Part shown: positions 16,453 through 24,618 of the stretch, one piece after another
How positions within the stretch are numbered: the first letter of the stretch is position 1
Layout: every line of letters begins with the position of its first letter
Source: Amycolatopsis thailandensis
GTDB taxonomy: Bacteria > Actinomycetota > Actinomycetes > Mycobacteriales > Pseudonocardiaceae
Assembly: GCF_002234405.1 (NCBI RefSeq)
Contig: NZ_NMQT01000004.1
Span: 1 to 53,677, forward strand
Reading direction: 5' to 3'
Length of the DNA: 53,677 bases
The notes under the pieces: model-generated
What the model saw: the letters and a program-made list of their open reading frames with translations, nothing else
What the model was told of the DNA's origin: nothing
The model's database searches: none
Made by a program: the position numbers and the translations under genes

Positions 16453-16917
16453 ATGAACTCGGAAGGGCCGGAGATGAAGTCGATCGATCTGGGCGAGGAT
16501 CCGCTCGCGCTGGAGCGTCAGGTGTGTTTCGCGCTGTCGGTCGCTTCGCGCAGCGTCATCGCGATCTACCGCCCGTTGCTGGAGCCCCACGGGCTCACCC
16601 ATCCGCAGTACCTCGTCATGCTGGCGTTGTGGGAGCGGGGACCGCAGGCGGTGAAGGACCTCAGCACCGCTCTGCGCGCCGAACCCGCGACGCTGTCACC
16701 GCTGCTCAAGCGACTGGAGACGATCGGATACGTCACGCGCAGGCGCAGCGCCGAGGACGAGCGGCTGCTGACGGTCGAGCTGACGGAATCCGGTCGCGCG
16801 CTGCGCGCGGAGGCGGAAAAGATCCCGTACCGCGTCGTCGAGAAGCTCGGCATGGAGGTCTCCGAGCTGGAAGCGCTGCACAAAGCGCTGACGCGGGTCA
16901 TCGAAGCCACGGCTTGA
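16453..16917 (+). CDS. MarR-family regulator, OhrR-like
   Basis: This 154-residue winged-helix dimeric repressor resembles the organic-peroxide sensor OhrR. It has the N-terminal reactive-cysteine region RQVCFALSVASRSVIAIYRPLLEPHGLTHPQYLVML with Cys25, the recognition helix near AEPATLSPLLKRLE, and the wing RRRSAEDERLLTVELT. In OhrR this Cys is oxidised by peroxides, releasing the DNA. The ATG at 16453 has AGGA eight bases upstream; the in-frame ATG at 16474 behind GGAAGG is an alternative. No ohr gene is in the window, so the target may be the divergent DUF5313 gene or itself. Confidence 0.85.
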   Translation: MNSEGPEMKSIDLGEDPLALERQVCFALSVASRSVIAIYRPLLEPHGLTHPQYLVMLALWERGPQAVKDLSTALRAEPATLSPLLKRLETIGYVTRRRSAEDERLLTVELTESGRALRAEAEKIPYRVVEKLGMEVSELEALHKALTRVIEATA

Positions 16918-17017
16918 GCGAACCGAAACCGTGGTGTGACGAAATGAGGGTGTGAAGCCGTGTCGGGGTGGGTAATTCCCGTCACGCCAACTCAAAATGA
17001 CAGGAAGCTGAGGGACC

Positions 17018-17449
17018 GTGACCACCTCGACCCCCGCCCCCACGGAAGCCGGTCTGGATCTCATGACCAGGCTGAACGCCTATCTGGAGGACGTGGCAGC
17101 GGCACTGGGGATACGGATGGATTCGTGCACGGCGGACCTCACCGGCCCGGTCACCGCCCGGATGAGGCTGAACTGGCGCCTTCCCGGCTTCCCCGAACGC
17201 GACGTCGACCTGATGTGGCACGAAGAGCACGGCTGGTCCGCCGCCGTCGCGACGCACGCGGACGACGACCACCATGTCGTCGTCGCCTACCTCGGCGGCC
17301 GGACGGTGGCGTCGCAGCCGAGGCTGGTGGCCCGGTTCGCCGAGACCCTGCGAACCGGTGACCACCAGGACTGCTGGCCCGGTGCGCCCACGTTGCGCAC
17401 CGCCGGCGGACCGACCGCGCTCGCCAAGGAACTTTCCGCCTGGGCCTGA
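17018..17449 (+). CDS. Small actinobacterial protein, DUF6292-like
   Basis: A 143-residue soluble protein; the pattern LMTRLNAYLEDVAAALG ... MRLNWRLPGFPERDVDLMWHEEHGWSAAV resembles the DUF6292 family of actinomycetes, for which no function is established. It has no signal peptide or membrane helix. The GTG start at 17018 follows AAGCTGAGGGA. It is convergent with the thioesterase gene and ends 3 bp from it. The family call rests on pattern memory and should be checked by profile search. Confidence 0.6.
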   Translation: MTTSTPAPTEAGLDLMTRLNAYLEDVAAALGIRMDSCTADLTGPVTARMRLNWRLPGFPERDVDLMWHEEHGWSAAVATHADDDHHVVVAYLGGRTVASQPRLVARFAETLRTGDHQDCWPGAPTLRTAGGPTALAKELSAWA

Positions 17450-17452
17450 CGC

Positions 17453-18199
17453 TCAGGGGCTGACGGTCAGCTTGCCGAGGATGCGCGCGGCGACGGCGTC
17501 CAGGTTGGCGTCGACGAAGAAGTGCCCGCCCTGGAACACGTCCATCTCGAAGGTGCCGGTGGTGTGCTCGCGCCAGTTTTCGGCGTCCGGCAGCTCCAGG
17601 ACGGGGTCCGAGTCCCCGGCGAGCGCCACGATCGGGCAGGTCACGTCGGGGCCGGGCCGGTAGCGATAGGTCTCGACGGCCTTGTAGTCGCCGCGCAGCG
17701 CGGGCAACGCGAGCGCGCGGATGTCCGGGTCGTCGAAGATCGACGCGTCCGTGCCACCGAGCCTGCTGACTTCGGCGAGGAAGGTGTCGTCGTCGGCGAG
17801 GTGGTGCGACCGCTCCTTGAAGATGTCCGGGCCGCGCCGGGCCGAAACGAACAACGCCGCCGGAACGAGTCCGCGCGCTTCCAGCCGCCGGGCGATCTCG
17901 AACGCGAGGATGGCGCCCATGCTGTGGCCGAAGAGGGCGAAAGGCTTCGGGATCGCGGCGACGACGTCCACCAGCCGCTCGGCGAGGACGTGCAGATCGT
18001 CGATGACCGGCTCGTCCATGCGATCCTGCCGTCCCGGGTACTGGGCGGTGTGCACCTCGACGGTGGGCGAGAGAGCCGCCGAAAGCGACCGGTACGCGCT
18101 CGCCGAGCCACCGGCGTGCGGGAAGGCGATGAGCCGCGTCTCGGCCGCCGGCGCCGGATGGAAGCACCGTGTCCAACCGCGAAGAGCCTGCCCTGCCAT
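17453..18199 (-). CDS. Type II thioesterase
   Basis: This 248-residue alpha/beta hydrolase of the editing-thioesterase family removes aberrant acyl groups from carrier proteins of polyketide or nonribosomal peptide synthases. It shows AFPHAGGSASAYRSL near residue 25, the nucleophile GHSMGA near residue 90, an Asp in GDSDPVLE and the catalytic His in QGGHFFVD. The ATG at 18199 has GGGGGA about 10 bp upstream. No intact synthase is adjacent; the nearest relative is the decayed polyketide locus at 38.4 kb, so it may act in trans. It is divergent from the LLM oxidoreductase. Confidence 0.92.
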   Translation of the reverse strand: MAGQALRGWTRCFHPAPAAETRLIAFPHAGGSASAYRSLSAALSPTVEVHTAQYPGRQDRMDEPVIDDLHVLAERLVDVVAAIPKPFALFGHSMGAILAFEIARRLEARGLVPAALFVSARRGPDIFKERSHHLADDDTFLAEVSRLGGTDASIFDDPDIRALALPALRGDYKAVETYRYRPGPDVTCPIVALAGDSDPVLELPDAENWREHTTGTFEMDVFQGGHFFVDANLDAVAARILGKLTVSP

Positions 18200-18301
18200 G
18201 GAAAAGTCCCCCAATCCGTGCGGGAACGGCCCGCACGACACTCGAATGTACGGGGAATTCGAGGGAAGAGTCCATGGGTGTGCGGGGTTGTTCACGTCAG
18301 G

Positions 18302-18321
18302 GTCCGGTGTGAACACCGGAC
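18302..18321. promoter_or_regulatory. 20-bp palindrome, candidate operator
   Basis: GTCCGGTGT and ACACCGGAC are perfect 9-bp inverted repeats around GA, 38 bp before the GTG of the LLM oxidoreductase and 103 bp before the thioesterase start. A second, weaker one (GTGCGGG, 5-nt spacer, CCCGCAC) is at 18218-18236, close to the thioesterase start. Either could be a TetR-type site. Confidence 0.4.
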
Positions 18322-18358
18322 TCCGGCCCGGATCCGGGCCAGGCGGAAGGGAGCGAGT

Positions 18359-19249
18359 GTGGCGGAGGACCTGAAGATCAGGGTCGGCGCGGGGCTGGGG
18401 ACCGGGACGGCGCCCGAGGAGTTCGGCGCCGCCGTCGACCTGTTGGAGCGGGCGGGAGTCGATTCGCTCTGGCTGCCCGAGGCGGTGTACTCGCCCAGGA
18501 TCGACCCGGTCGTCGGGCTGACGCACGCCCTCGCCCGCACCTCGAAACTGAAGGTCGGCACCGGCGTGATGGTGCTGCCCGGCCGCGACCCGGTGCTCGT
18601 CGCCAAACAACTCGCCTCACTCGCCGCTCTCGCGCCGAAAAGGGTCCTCCCGGTCTTCGGCCTGAAGCCCGCCCGAGACGCGGAACTACCGCTCTTCCCG
18701 GTACCGCAAGGCCGTCGCGCCGCGGTGTTCGACGAGTCGTTGCTCCTGATCAAGGCGTTGCTGGAACAGGAAGAGGTGACCTTCGAGGGCGAGTTCTTCC
18801 GCGTCGAGGGCGTGGGTCTGGGCACGCGCCCGGTGAAACGGCTCGACCTCTGGCTCGGCGGGAAGGCACCCGGCGCGCTGCGGCGGGTCGGCAGGCTCGC
18901 GGACGGCTGGCTGGCAAGTTTCCTCACGCCCGAGGAAGCCCGGGCCGGGCGCGAGGCGATCCAGAAGGCCGCCGCCGAGGCGGATCGGGAGGTCGAGGCC
19001 GACCATTTCGGGATCAGTCTCATCGTGGCCGAGGACGGGATCCCGGACGCGCTCGCGGCTTCGATCGCGGCACGGTCCGACGCGGATCCGTCCCGGCTGA
19101 TCGCGGGCAGCTGGCGCGCCGCCCGCGATCTGATCGCCGAGCACATCGACGCCGGGCTCAGCAAGTTCGTGCTGTACCCGGCCGGGCCGGAGCCGATCGA
19201 GCGGTTCGTCGAGAACTTCGCCGAACACGCGATCCCGCTGCAGACCTAG
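18359..19249 (+). CDS. LLM-class (luciferase-like) flavin oxidoreductase
   Basis: This 296-residue TIM-barrel oxidoreductase of the bacterial luciferase family probably uses F420 or FMN. It shows the opening strand IRVGAGLGTGTAPEEFGAAVDLLERAGVDSLWLPEA, the cofactor-side TGVMVLPGRDPVLVAKQLASL, and the central LWLGGKAPGALRRVGRLADGW. The GTG at 18359 behind GGAAGGGA is chosen. Mycobacterial and other F420 enzymes share this shape, but the cofactor cannot be fixed by eye. Its TAG overlaps the convergent exporter's stop by 4 bp. Confidence 0.9.
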   Translation: MAEDLKIRVGAGLGTGTAPEEFGAAVDLLERAGVDSLWLPEAVYSPRIDPVVGLTHALARTSKLKVGTGVMVLPGRDPVLVAKQLASLAALAPKRVLPVFGLKPARDAELPLFPVPQGRRAAVFDESLLLIKALLEQEEVTFEGEFFRVEGVGLGTRPVKRLDLWLGGKAPGALRRVGRLADGWLASFLTPEEARAGREAIQKAAAEADREVEADHFGISLIVAEDGIPDALAASIAARSDADPSRLIAGSWRAARDLIAEHIDAGLSKFVLYPAGPEPIERFVENFAEHAIPLQT

Positions 19250-20766
19250 TCGAACTTCAGCTCTTCGGTCCGCCGCGGCATCAGCAGCAGCGCGCCGACG
19301 CTGAGCACCGCGACCACCAGCATCGCCAGGAAGACGTGGTGCGTGGCGCCCGCGAGGGCGTCGCGCACGAACGTCGTCGTCGGGGTGTCCGGGCCGTCGC
19401 CGCCCAGGACGACGCTGGTCGCGTCGACACCGGACGGCAGGCCGGAGACCCCGGCGGGCGGGTTGGCGAAGCGGCCCGCCAGGGTGGCGTTCGCGATCGC
19501 GCCGAACATCGCCACGCCGACCGCGCTGCCCAGCGACCGGCTGAACATGTTGGTCGCGGTGACGACGCCGCGGCGTTCCCAGCCGATGGTGGACTGCACG
19601 GCGATCAGCGTCGGGCTCGACGTCAGGCCCAGTCCCAGCCCCAGGACGAACGCCGCCGAGGCGGCCAGCCAGATCGACGACCCCGCCGACAGGAACACGG
19701 TCAGCCCCGCGCCCGCGATGACGGCCCCGCTGCCGATCAGCGCGGTGTCCCGGAACCCGATCCGCATGTAGATCCGGCCCGCCAGCGACGCCGAGATCGG
19801 CCAGCCGACGGTCAGCGCGGCCAGTGCGAATCCGGCGACGAGCGCGCCGGTGCCGAGTACGCCTTGGGAAAATGTCGGCAGGTACGAGGTGAGTCCCATC
19901 AGCAGCATGCCGACGACGACGGCGACCAGGTTGCCGCCGATCAGCGTCCGTTTGGTGAAGATCCACAGCGGCAGCACGGGTTCTTCGGCCTTGCGCTCCA
20001 CGAACACGAACGCCGTCAGCAGGAGCACCGCACCGGCGAAGATCGCCAGGCTCGGCACGGACGCCCAGCCCCAGGCGACCCCGCCCTCCAGCAGGCCGAG
20101 GATCAGCAGTGAGCAGCCGAGGGTGAGCAGGGTGGCGCCGAGGTAGTCGATGCGGTGCGAGCGGCGGTCGACGCGTTCGCGGAAGTTCCGGAACAGCATC
20201 CACGCCGCCAGCGCGCCGAGCGGCAGGTTGATGAAGAAGATCCAGCGCCAGTCGAGGTACTCGGCGAACACACCGCCCAGCGTCGGCCCGACCACCGACG
20301 AGATGGCCCACACGCTGGCGAGATAGCCCTGCACCCTGGCGCGTTCCTCGACGGTGTACATGTCGCCGACCATGGTCAGCGCGATCGGCTGGATGGCGCC
20401 CGCGCCGATGCCCTGCACCGCGCGGGCGGCGATCAGCACCGGCATGCTCCAGGCCGCGCCGCACAGCACCGAGCCCAACAGGAACGCCGCGATCCCGAAG
20501 AACATCACCGGCCGCCTGCCGAGCACGTCGGCGAACTTGCCGTAGAGGGGGACGGTGACCGCCTGGGTCAGCAGGTAGATCGAGAACAGCCACGGGAACT
20601 GCGAGAACCCGCCGAGATCGGCGACCACCGAGGGCACCGCCGTCGCGATGATGGTCGAGTCGAGGGCGATCAGGCCGGAACACAGCATCACGGCGATCAG
20701 GACGGGGCCGCGTTCGGAACGGAAACCGACCCCTTCCTTCGCGGCGACCGGGGCCGGGGTGGTCAT
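19246..20766 (-). CDS. MFS drug exporter, DHA2 (EmrB/QacA) family
   Basis: This 506-residue proton-driven multidrug exporter is predicted to have 14 membrane helices. The family motifs are LDSTIIATAVPSVVADLGG in helix 1, FADVLGRRPVM after helix 2, RAVQGIGAGAIQP in helix 4, and the antiporter motif C stretch VWAISSVVGPTLGGVF in helix 5. The ATG at 20766 (MTTPAPV) is preferred since AGGAGA precedes it; upstream in-frame ATGs would enclose this site. It is divergent from the DUF1015 gene. Confidence 0.92.
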   Translation of the reverse strand: MTTPAPVAAKEGVGFRSERGPVLIAVMLCSGLIALDSTIIATAVPSVVADLGGFSQFPWLFSIYLLTQAVTVPLYGKFADVLGRRPVMFFGIAAFLLGSVLCGAAWSMPVLIAARAVQGIGAGAIQPIALTMVGDMYTVEERARVQGYLASVWAISSVVGPTLGGVFAEYLDWRWIFFINLPLGALAAWMLFRNFRERVDRRSHRIDYLGATLLTLGCSLLILGLLEGGVAWGWASVPSLAIFAGAVLLLTAFVFVERKAEEPVLPLWIFTKRTLIGGNLVAVVVGMLLMGLTSYLPTFSQGVLGTGALVAGFALAALTVGWPISASLAGRIYMRIGFRDTALIGSGAVIAGAGLTVFLSAGSSIWLAASAAFVLGLGLGLTSSPTLIAVQSTIGWERRGVVTATNMFSRSLGSAVGVAMFGAIANATLAGRFANPPAGVSGLPSGVDATSVVLGGDGPDTPTTTFVRDALAGATHHVFLAMLVVAVLSVGALLLMPRRTEELKFD

Positions 20767-20886
20767 CTGAGGGGCTCTCCTCGGGCTCATGAAGGGCGTC
20801 AACTACTTCGCATGGGTAAGCATTCCATGGAGACACCCGGTCATGGGACCGATTTTTTCCGTGAGGTATCCCGCAAAATGGATCGG

Positions 20887-22029
20887 ATGAGCACCTGGAT
20901 CCGCCCGATCGACCGTGGCTGGGTTGTCCGCGACACCGTCCCGGGGCCCGACGTCGACGAGTTCGCCGATCCGGACCGGGTCGCCGCCGCGCTCGCCGAG
21001 GCGCGCGGAGACAGCCTGCTGGCGGTCCAGCATCCGGCCAGGACCCCGGCCGCGCTGGCGGGCGGTCTCTCGATCGAGGAGGCGTTGCCGCAGGCCAGAG
21101 CGACTTTCGAGCGGATCCGGGAACAGCACTATCGCCCGGTGTCCGCCGTCGTCGCGCCGTATCGCATCGACGGGCCGGACGGCGTCGCGCTGGGCGTGCT
21201 GTGCCTCGTCGACCCGGCGGCGGTCCGCGACGACGGCGTGACCCGGGTCCGGCACACCGAGGACGTCTATCCGGACGTCGTCGCGGACCGGGCCGCGATG
21301 CTCGCCGGGCTCGGCATCGCGACGAGCGCCGCCATGCTGGTCCCGGCGACGGGCGGCCGGGAGCTGACCGCGCAGATCGAACTGATCTGCCGGGGACAGG
21401 TGCCCGCCTTGTCCACAGTGGACGGCGCGGGCCGCAAGCACGAGCTGTGGCTCGCCGGCCCCGGCGAAGGCCAGGACGAACTGCTGGCGACCCTCGACGG
21501 ACTGGATCTCCTGGTCGCGGACGGCAACCACCGGGTCGCGGCCGCCGCCGCGTCGGGGCGGGGCGCGTTGCTGGCGCTGGTCACCGGCGGACCTGGGCTG
21601 CGGATCGGGCCCATCCACCGGGTGCTCACCGGCACCGGTCTCCACGCGGCGACGCTGATCCGGCGATGGACGGAGGCGGGGTTCGACGTCCACCCGGGCC
21701 CACCGGAGCCGCCCGTCGAACCGGGAGAGGTCACCGTGCTGGCGGGGGCGTCGGCGTACCGGGTCGTGCTCGGCAAGGCGGGCGGTGATCACGCCGTGGT
21801 CGAGCAGGGACTGCTCCGCGAGGCGCTCGGCGTCGACCCGGAAGGTCCGGGGGTGCGGCCCTTGCTTCCGGGGGCCCCGGTGCCCGAGGACGCCGAGGCG
21901 GTGTTGTTGCTGGCCCCGGTCCCGTACGCGGAGGTGCTCGCCGTGCACGCGGCCGGTGCGCGGATGCCGAGGAAGGCCACGTACTTCACGCCGAAACCGC
22001 GTAGCGGGCTCCTGCTGGCGGAGCTTTGA
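20887..22029 (+). CDS. DUF1015 family protein
   Basis: The 380-residue cytosolic protein belongs to DUF1015 by the opening IRPIDRGWVVRD, the central LLVADGNHRVAAAAA near residue 210 and the characteristic C-terminus MPRKATYFTPKPRSGLLL. Its biochemical role is uncertain. The ATG at 20887 (MSTWIRP) matches the family start; the in-frame ATG at 20878 has a slightly better spaced GAGG and cannot be excluded. It is followed 39 bp later by the ligase gene, perhaps co-transcribed, though no functional link is evident. Confidence 0.85.
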   Translation: MSTWIRPIDRGWVVRDTVPGPDVDEFADPDRVAAALAEARGDSLLAVQHPARTPAALAGGLSIEEALPQARATFERIREQHYRPVSAVVAPYRIDGPDGVALGVLCLVDPAAVRDDGVTRVRHTEDVYPDVVADRAAMLAGLGIATSAAMLVPATGGRELTAQIELICRGQVPALSTVDGAGRKHELWLAGPGEGQDELLATLDGLDLLVADGNHRVAAAAASGRGALLALVTGGPGLRIGPIHRVLTGTGLHAATLIRRWTEAGFDVHPGPPEPPVEPGEVTVLAGASAYRVVLGKAGGDHAVVEQGLLREALGVDPEGPGVRPLLPGAPVPEDAEAVLLLAPVPYAEVLAVHAAGARMPRKATYFTPKPRSGLLLAEL

Positions 22030-22068
22030 CGTCGCGCTTTTGTCGGTGGTCCGGCTTAGGATCACCTC

Positions 22069-23148
22069 GTGGAACTGCCCGTGATGCCACCCGTTAAGCC
22101 GATGCTGGCCAAGGCCGTGCACGAACTGCCGCGCACGCCCGGGTTGCTGTACGAGCCGAAGTGGGACGGCTTCCGCTGCGTGGTCTTCCGCGACGGTGAC
22201 GAAGTCGTGCTGGGCTCGCGTAACGACAGGCCCTTGACGAGGTACTTCCCCGAACTGGTCGAGCTGCTCAAGGAGGCGCTGCCCGAGCGGTGCGTCATCG
22301 ACGGCGAGATCGTGCTGGTCACCGAGGGCGGGCTCGACTTCGAGGCGCTCCAGTTGCGCCTGCACCCGGCGGCGTCCCGGGTGAACAAGCTGGCCGCCGA
22401 GACGCCGGCCAGTTTCGTGGTGTTCGACCTGCTGGCCCTGGACGACCGGGACCTGACGGAGGAACCGTTCGCGGAGCGGCGGAAGCTGCTCGAAAGCGTC
22501 GTCGACACGAAGTTCGCCCGCGTTCACCTCACGCCACTGTCGGAGGATCCCGACGTCGCCCAGGACTGGTTCACCCGGTTCGAGGGCGCGGGCTTCGACG
22601 GTGTGATGGCGAAGCCCGCCGACGCGCCGTACGAGCAGGACAAGCGGGTGATGTGGAAGGTCAAGCACCAGCGGACAGCGGACTGCGTCGTCGCCGGGTT
22701 CCGGCGGCACAAGGACGGCGTCGGCGTCGGGTCGCTGCTGCTCGGCCTCTACACCGACGAAGGCGTCCTCCAGCACGTCGGCGTGGCCAGCAGCTTCACC
22801 GCCGCGAGGCGCCGTGAGCTGGTGGACGAGCTCGCGCCGCTGCGCGAGAACGCGCTGGAGAACCACCCCTGGCGCGAGTGGGCCGAGGCCCACGAGGAGG
22901 CGGGCGGCCGCATGCCGGGCGCGGGCAGCCGGTGGGCGCCGGGGAAGGATTTGAGCTGGGAGCCGGTCCGGATCGAATGGGTCGCCGAGGTCCGCTACGA
23001 GCACGTCGAGGGCACGCGGTTCCGCCACGGCGGCAGACTGGTGCGCTTCCGTCCGGACCGCGAGCCGGCCTCGTGCACGTACGCGCAGCTCGAAGAGGTC
23101 CCGCCCGCCGAGCTGGCCACGTTGTTCACCGAGCTGGGGGAAACATGA
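22069..23148 (+). CDS. ATP-dependent DNA ligase, LigC type
   Basis: This 359-residue ligase seals nicks using ATP. Motif I is EPKWDGFRC with Lys31 as the adenylated residue. Motif III-IV elements (VIDGEIVLV, FDGVMAKP) and motif V (MWKVKHQRTADCVV) follow, then an OB-fold domain ending around residue 340. The length fits stand-alone LigC without nuclease or polymerase domains. The GTG at 22069 opens VELPVMPPVKPMLAKAV. It overlaps the next gene by ATGA (23145-23148), so the two are translated together. In mycobacteria the LigC/Prim-PolC pair acts in short gap and excision repair, which is the likely role here. No Ku gene is seen. Confidence 0.93.
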   Translation: MELPVMPPVKPMLAKAVHELPRTPGLLYEPKWDGFRCVVFRDGDEVVLGSRNDRPLTRYFPELVELLKEALPERCVIDGEIVLVTEGGLDFEALQLRLHPAASRVNKLAAETPASFVVFDLLALDDRDLTEEPFAERRKLLESVVDTKFARVHLTPLSEDPDVAQDWFTRFEGAGFDGVMAKPADAPYEQDKRVMWKVKHQRTADCVVAGFRRHKDGVGVGSLLLGLYTDEGVLQHVGVASSFTAARRRELVDELAPLRENALENHPWREWAEAHEEAGGRMPGAGSRWAPGKDLSWEPVRIEWVAEVRYEHVEGTRFRHGGRLVRFRPDREPASCTYAQLEEVPPAELATLFTELGET

Positions 23149-24146
23149 AGTCGGAACCCTTGACGCTGGACCTCGACGGCGTCGAGTTCACGGTGTCCAA
23201 TCCGGGCAAGGTCTACTTCCCGGAGAACGGCGAGACCAAGCTGGACCTGGTCGAGTACTACCGCGCGGTTTCCAAGCCGCTGCTGGCGCAACTCGGTGGC
23301 AGGCCCCTGTTGCTGGAACGCTATCCCGACGGCGCGGGCGGGAAGTCGTGGTTCCAGAAGCGGGTCCCGAAGAACGCGCCCGGCTGGCTGACCACGACGG
23401 TGGTGTCCACCCCGAACGGCACCACTTCGGACGCGCTCGTGGCGAAGGACCTCGCGCACGTCATCTGGGCGGTGAACCAGGGCTGTCTCGGGTTCCACGT
23501 CTGGCCGAACCGCGCCGACACGCCGGACATCAGCGACCAGCTGCGCGTCGACCTCGACCCGTCGCCGGGCATCGGGTTCCCCGAACTGCGGCGCGGTGCC
23601 GTGCTGACGAAGGCGCTGCTGGACGAACTGGGCATCACCGCGCAGATCAAGACTTCGGGCTCACGAGGCTTGCATCTTTACGTGCCGCTGGAACCGAAAT
23701 GGGACGCCTACGAGGTCCGCGCGGCGGCCGTCGCGCTCGCCCGCGAGCTCGAGCGCCGTCATCCGGAGGAGATGACGGCGCAGTGGTGGAAGGAAGAGCG
23801 CGGCTCCCGCGTGTTCGTCGACTTCAATCAGAACGCGCCGCACAAGACGGTGTTCGGCGCCTGGTGCGTGCGGCCGCGGGTCGGCGGTCAGGTGTCGACG
23901 CCGATCGGCTGGGACGAACTGGAGACCGTCGAGCCGGACAAGCTCACACTGTCCACTGTGCCCGCTCGGTTCGCCGAACGCGGAGACCCTTGGGAGGGAA
24001 CGAAACCGCAGTCGATCGAGCCGCTGCTGGAAATGTCCCGGAAGGACATGGAGAACGGGCTCATGGACGCGCCTTGGCCGCCCGTCTACCCGAAGATGCC
24101 GAATGAGCCGCCACGGGTGGCGCCGAGCCGCGCCAAGAAAGAGTAA
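23145..24146 (+). CDS. Prim-Pol (LigD polymerase-domain family) protein
   Basis: This 333-residue archaeo-eukaryotic-primase-superfamily polymerase is the stand-alone counterpart of the LigD polymerase domain. It has the opening FTVSNPGKVYFPE, the metal-binding pair in LRVDLDPSPG near residue 129, the template/nucleotide loop TSGSRGLHLYVPL near residue 170, and the third acidic strand VFVDFNQNAPHKTV. It can add ribonucleotides or deoxyribonucleotides across short gaps for the ligase encoded just upstream. The ATG at 23145 follows GGGGGAAAC and overlaps the ligase stop. A compound palindrome follows 15 bp after the stop. Confidence 0.93.
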   Translation: MKSEPLTLDLDGVEFTVSNPGKVYFPENGETKLDLVEYYRAVSKPLLAQLGGRPLLLERYPDGAGGKSWFQKRVPKNAPGWLTTTVVSTPNGTTSDALVAKDLAHVIWAVNQGCLGFHVWPNRADTPDISDQLRVDLDPSPGIGFPELRRGAVLTKALLDELGITAQIKTSGSRGLHLYVPLEPKWDAYEVRAAAVALARELERRHPEEMTAQWWKEERGSRVFVDFNQNAPHKTVFGAWCVRPRVGGQVSTPIGWDELETVEPDKLTLSTVPARFAERGDPWEGTKPQSIEPLLEMSRKDMENGLMDAPWPPVYPKMPNEPPRVAPSRAKKE

Positions 24147-24160
24147 GGGCGCGGGCCCGC

Positions 24161-24234
24161 CGCAAGGACCGCATTTAGTCCTCTGGATGCGGTCCTTGCG
24201 CGCGCAACTACCGCATCCAGAGGACTAAATGCGG
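24161..24234. terminator. Compound hairpin with mutually exclusive folds
   Basis: Stem 1 pairs 24161-24174 with 24187-24200 (14 bp, 12-nt loop). Stem 2 pairs 24169-24192 with 24211-24234 (24 bp perfect, 18-nt spacer). They share bases and cannot coexist. Each arm of stem 2 is itself CCGCAT, a 12-nt loop, ATGCGG. It lies between convergent genes, 15 bp after the Prim-Pol stop and 2 bp before the next gene's end, so bidirectional termination is likely. Confidence 0.75.
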
Positions 24235-24235
24235 G

Positions 24236-24502
24236 TCAGAGCGGCAGGTCGAAGGCGAGTTGCGTGTTCACGGCGGGTTCGGCCTTGCGCGTGGACCGGT
24301 GGCTTGGCAGGGTCGCGGCGCAGCGCGGGCACGGGGCGACGTCGCCGGCGGTGAGATCGACCGGCGTCCACATCCGGGATTCCTTGTCCCCGCAGGCGGA
24401 ACGTCGGTAGCGGAGGTCTTCGGAGCGGGTCATCAGATGCGCGGCGGGGGAGTCCTCCGGCAGCGCGCCGACCAGGTACCAGCGTCCGGCGGTGTTCGTC
24501 AT
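24236..24502 (-). CDS. Small zinc-ribbon-like protein
   Basis: This 88-residue protein shows SACGDKESRMW and APCPRCAATL; the single Cys followed about 25 residues later by CPRC suggests a small metal site, though only three cysteines are present. The N-terminus (MTNTAGRWYLVGALPEDSPAAHLMTRSEDLRYRR) is conserved in my recollection of actinomycete hypothetical proteins but has no named domain. The start at 24502 has the perfect site GGGAGGA nine bases upstream. It ends beside the compound hairpin. Role unknown. Confidence 0.7.
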   Translation of the reverse strand: MTNTAGRWYLVGALPEDSPAAHLMTRSEDLRYRRSACGDKESRMWTPVDLTAGDVAPCPRCAATLPSHRSTRKAEPAVNTQLAFDLPL

Positions 24503-24618
24503 GGAACTGTCCTCCCGATACAGGTGGTCCAGCTCGAGATTCCTTCCGCGGAACAGTGTCAAGGAGACGCGCGGGGATACCCGGTATTTCGAGGCCTTTC
24601 GGCGTGTCAGTGCCGAAC

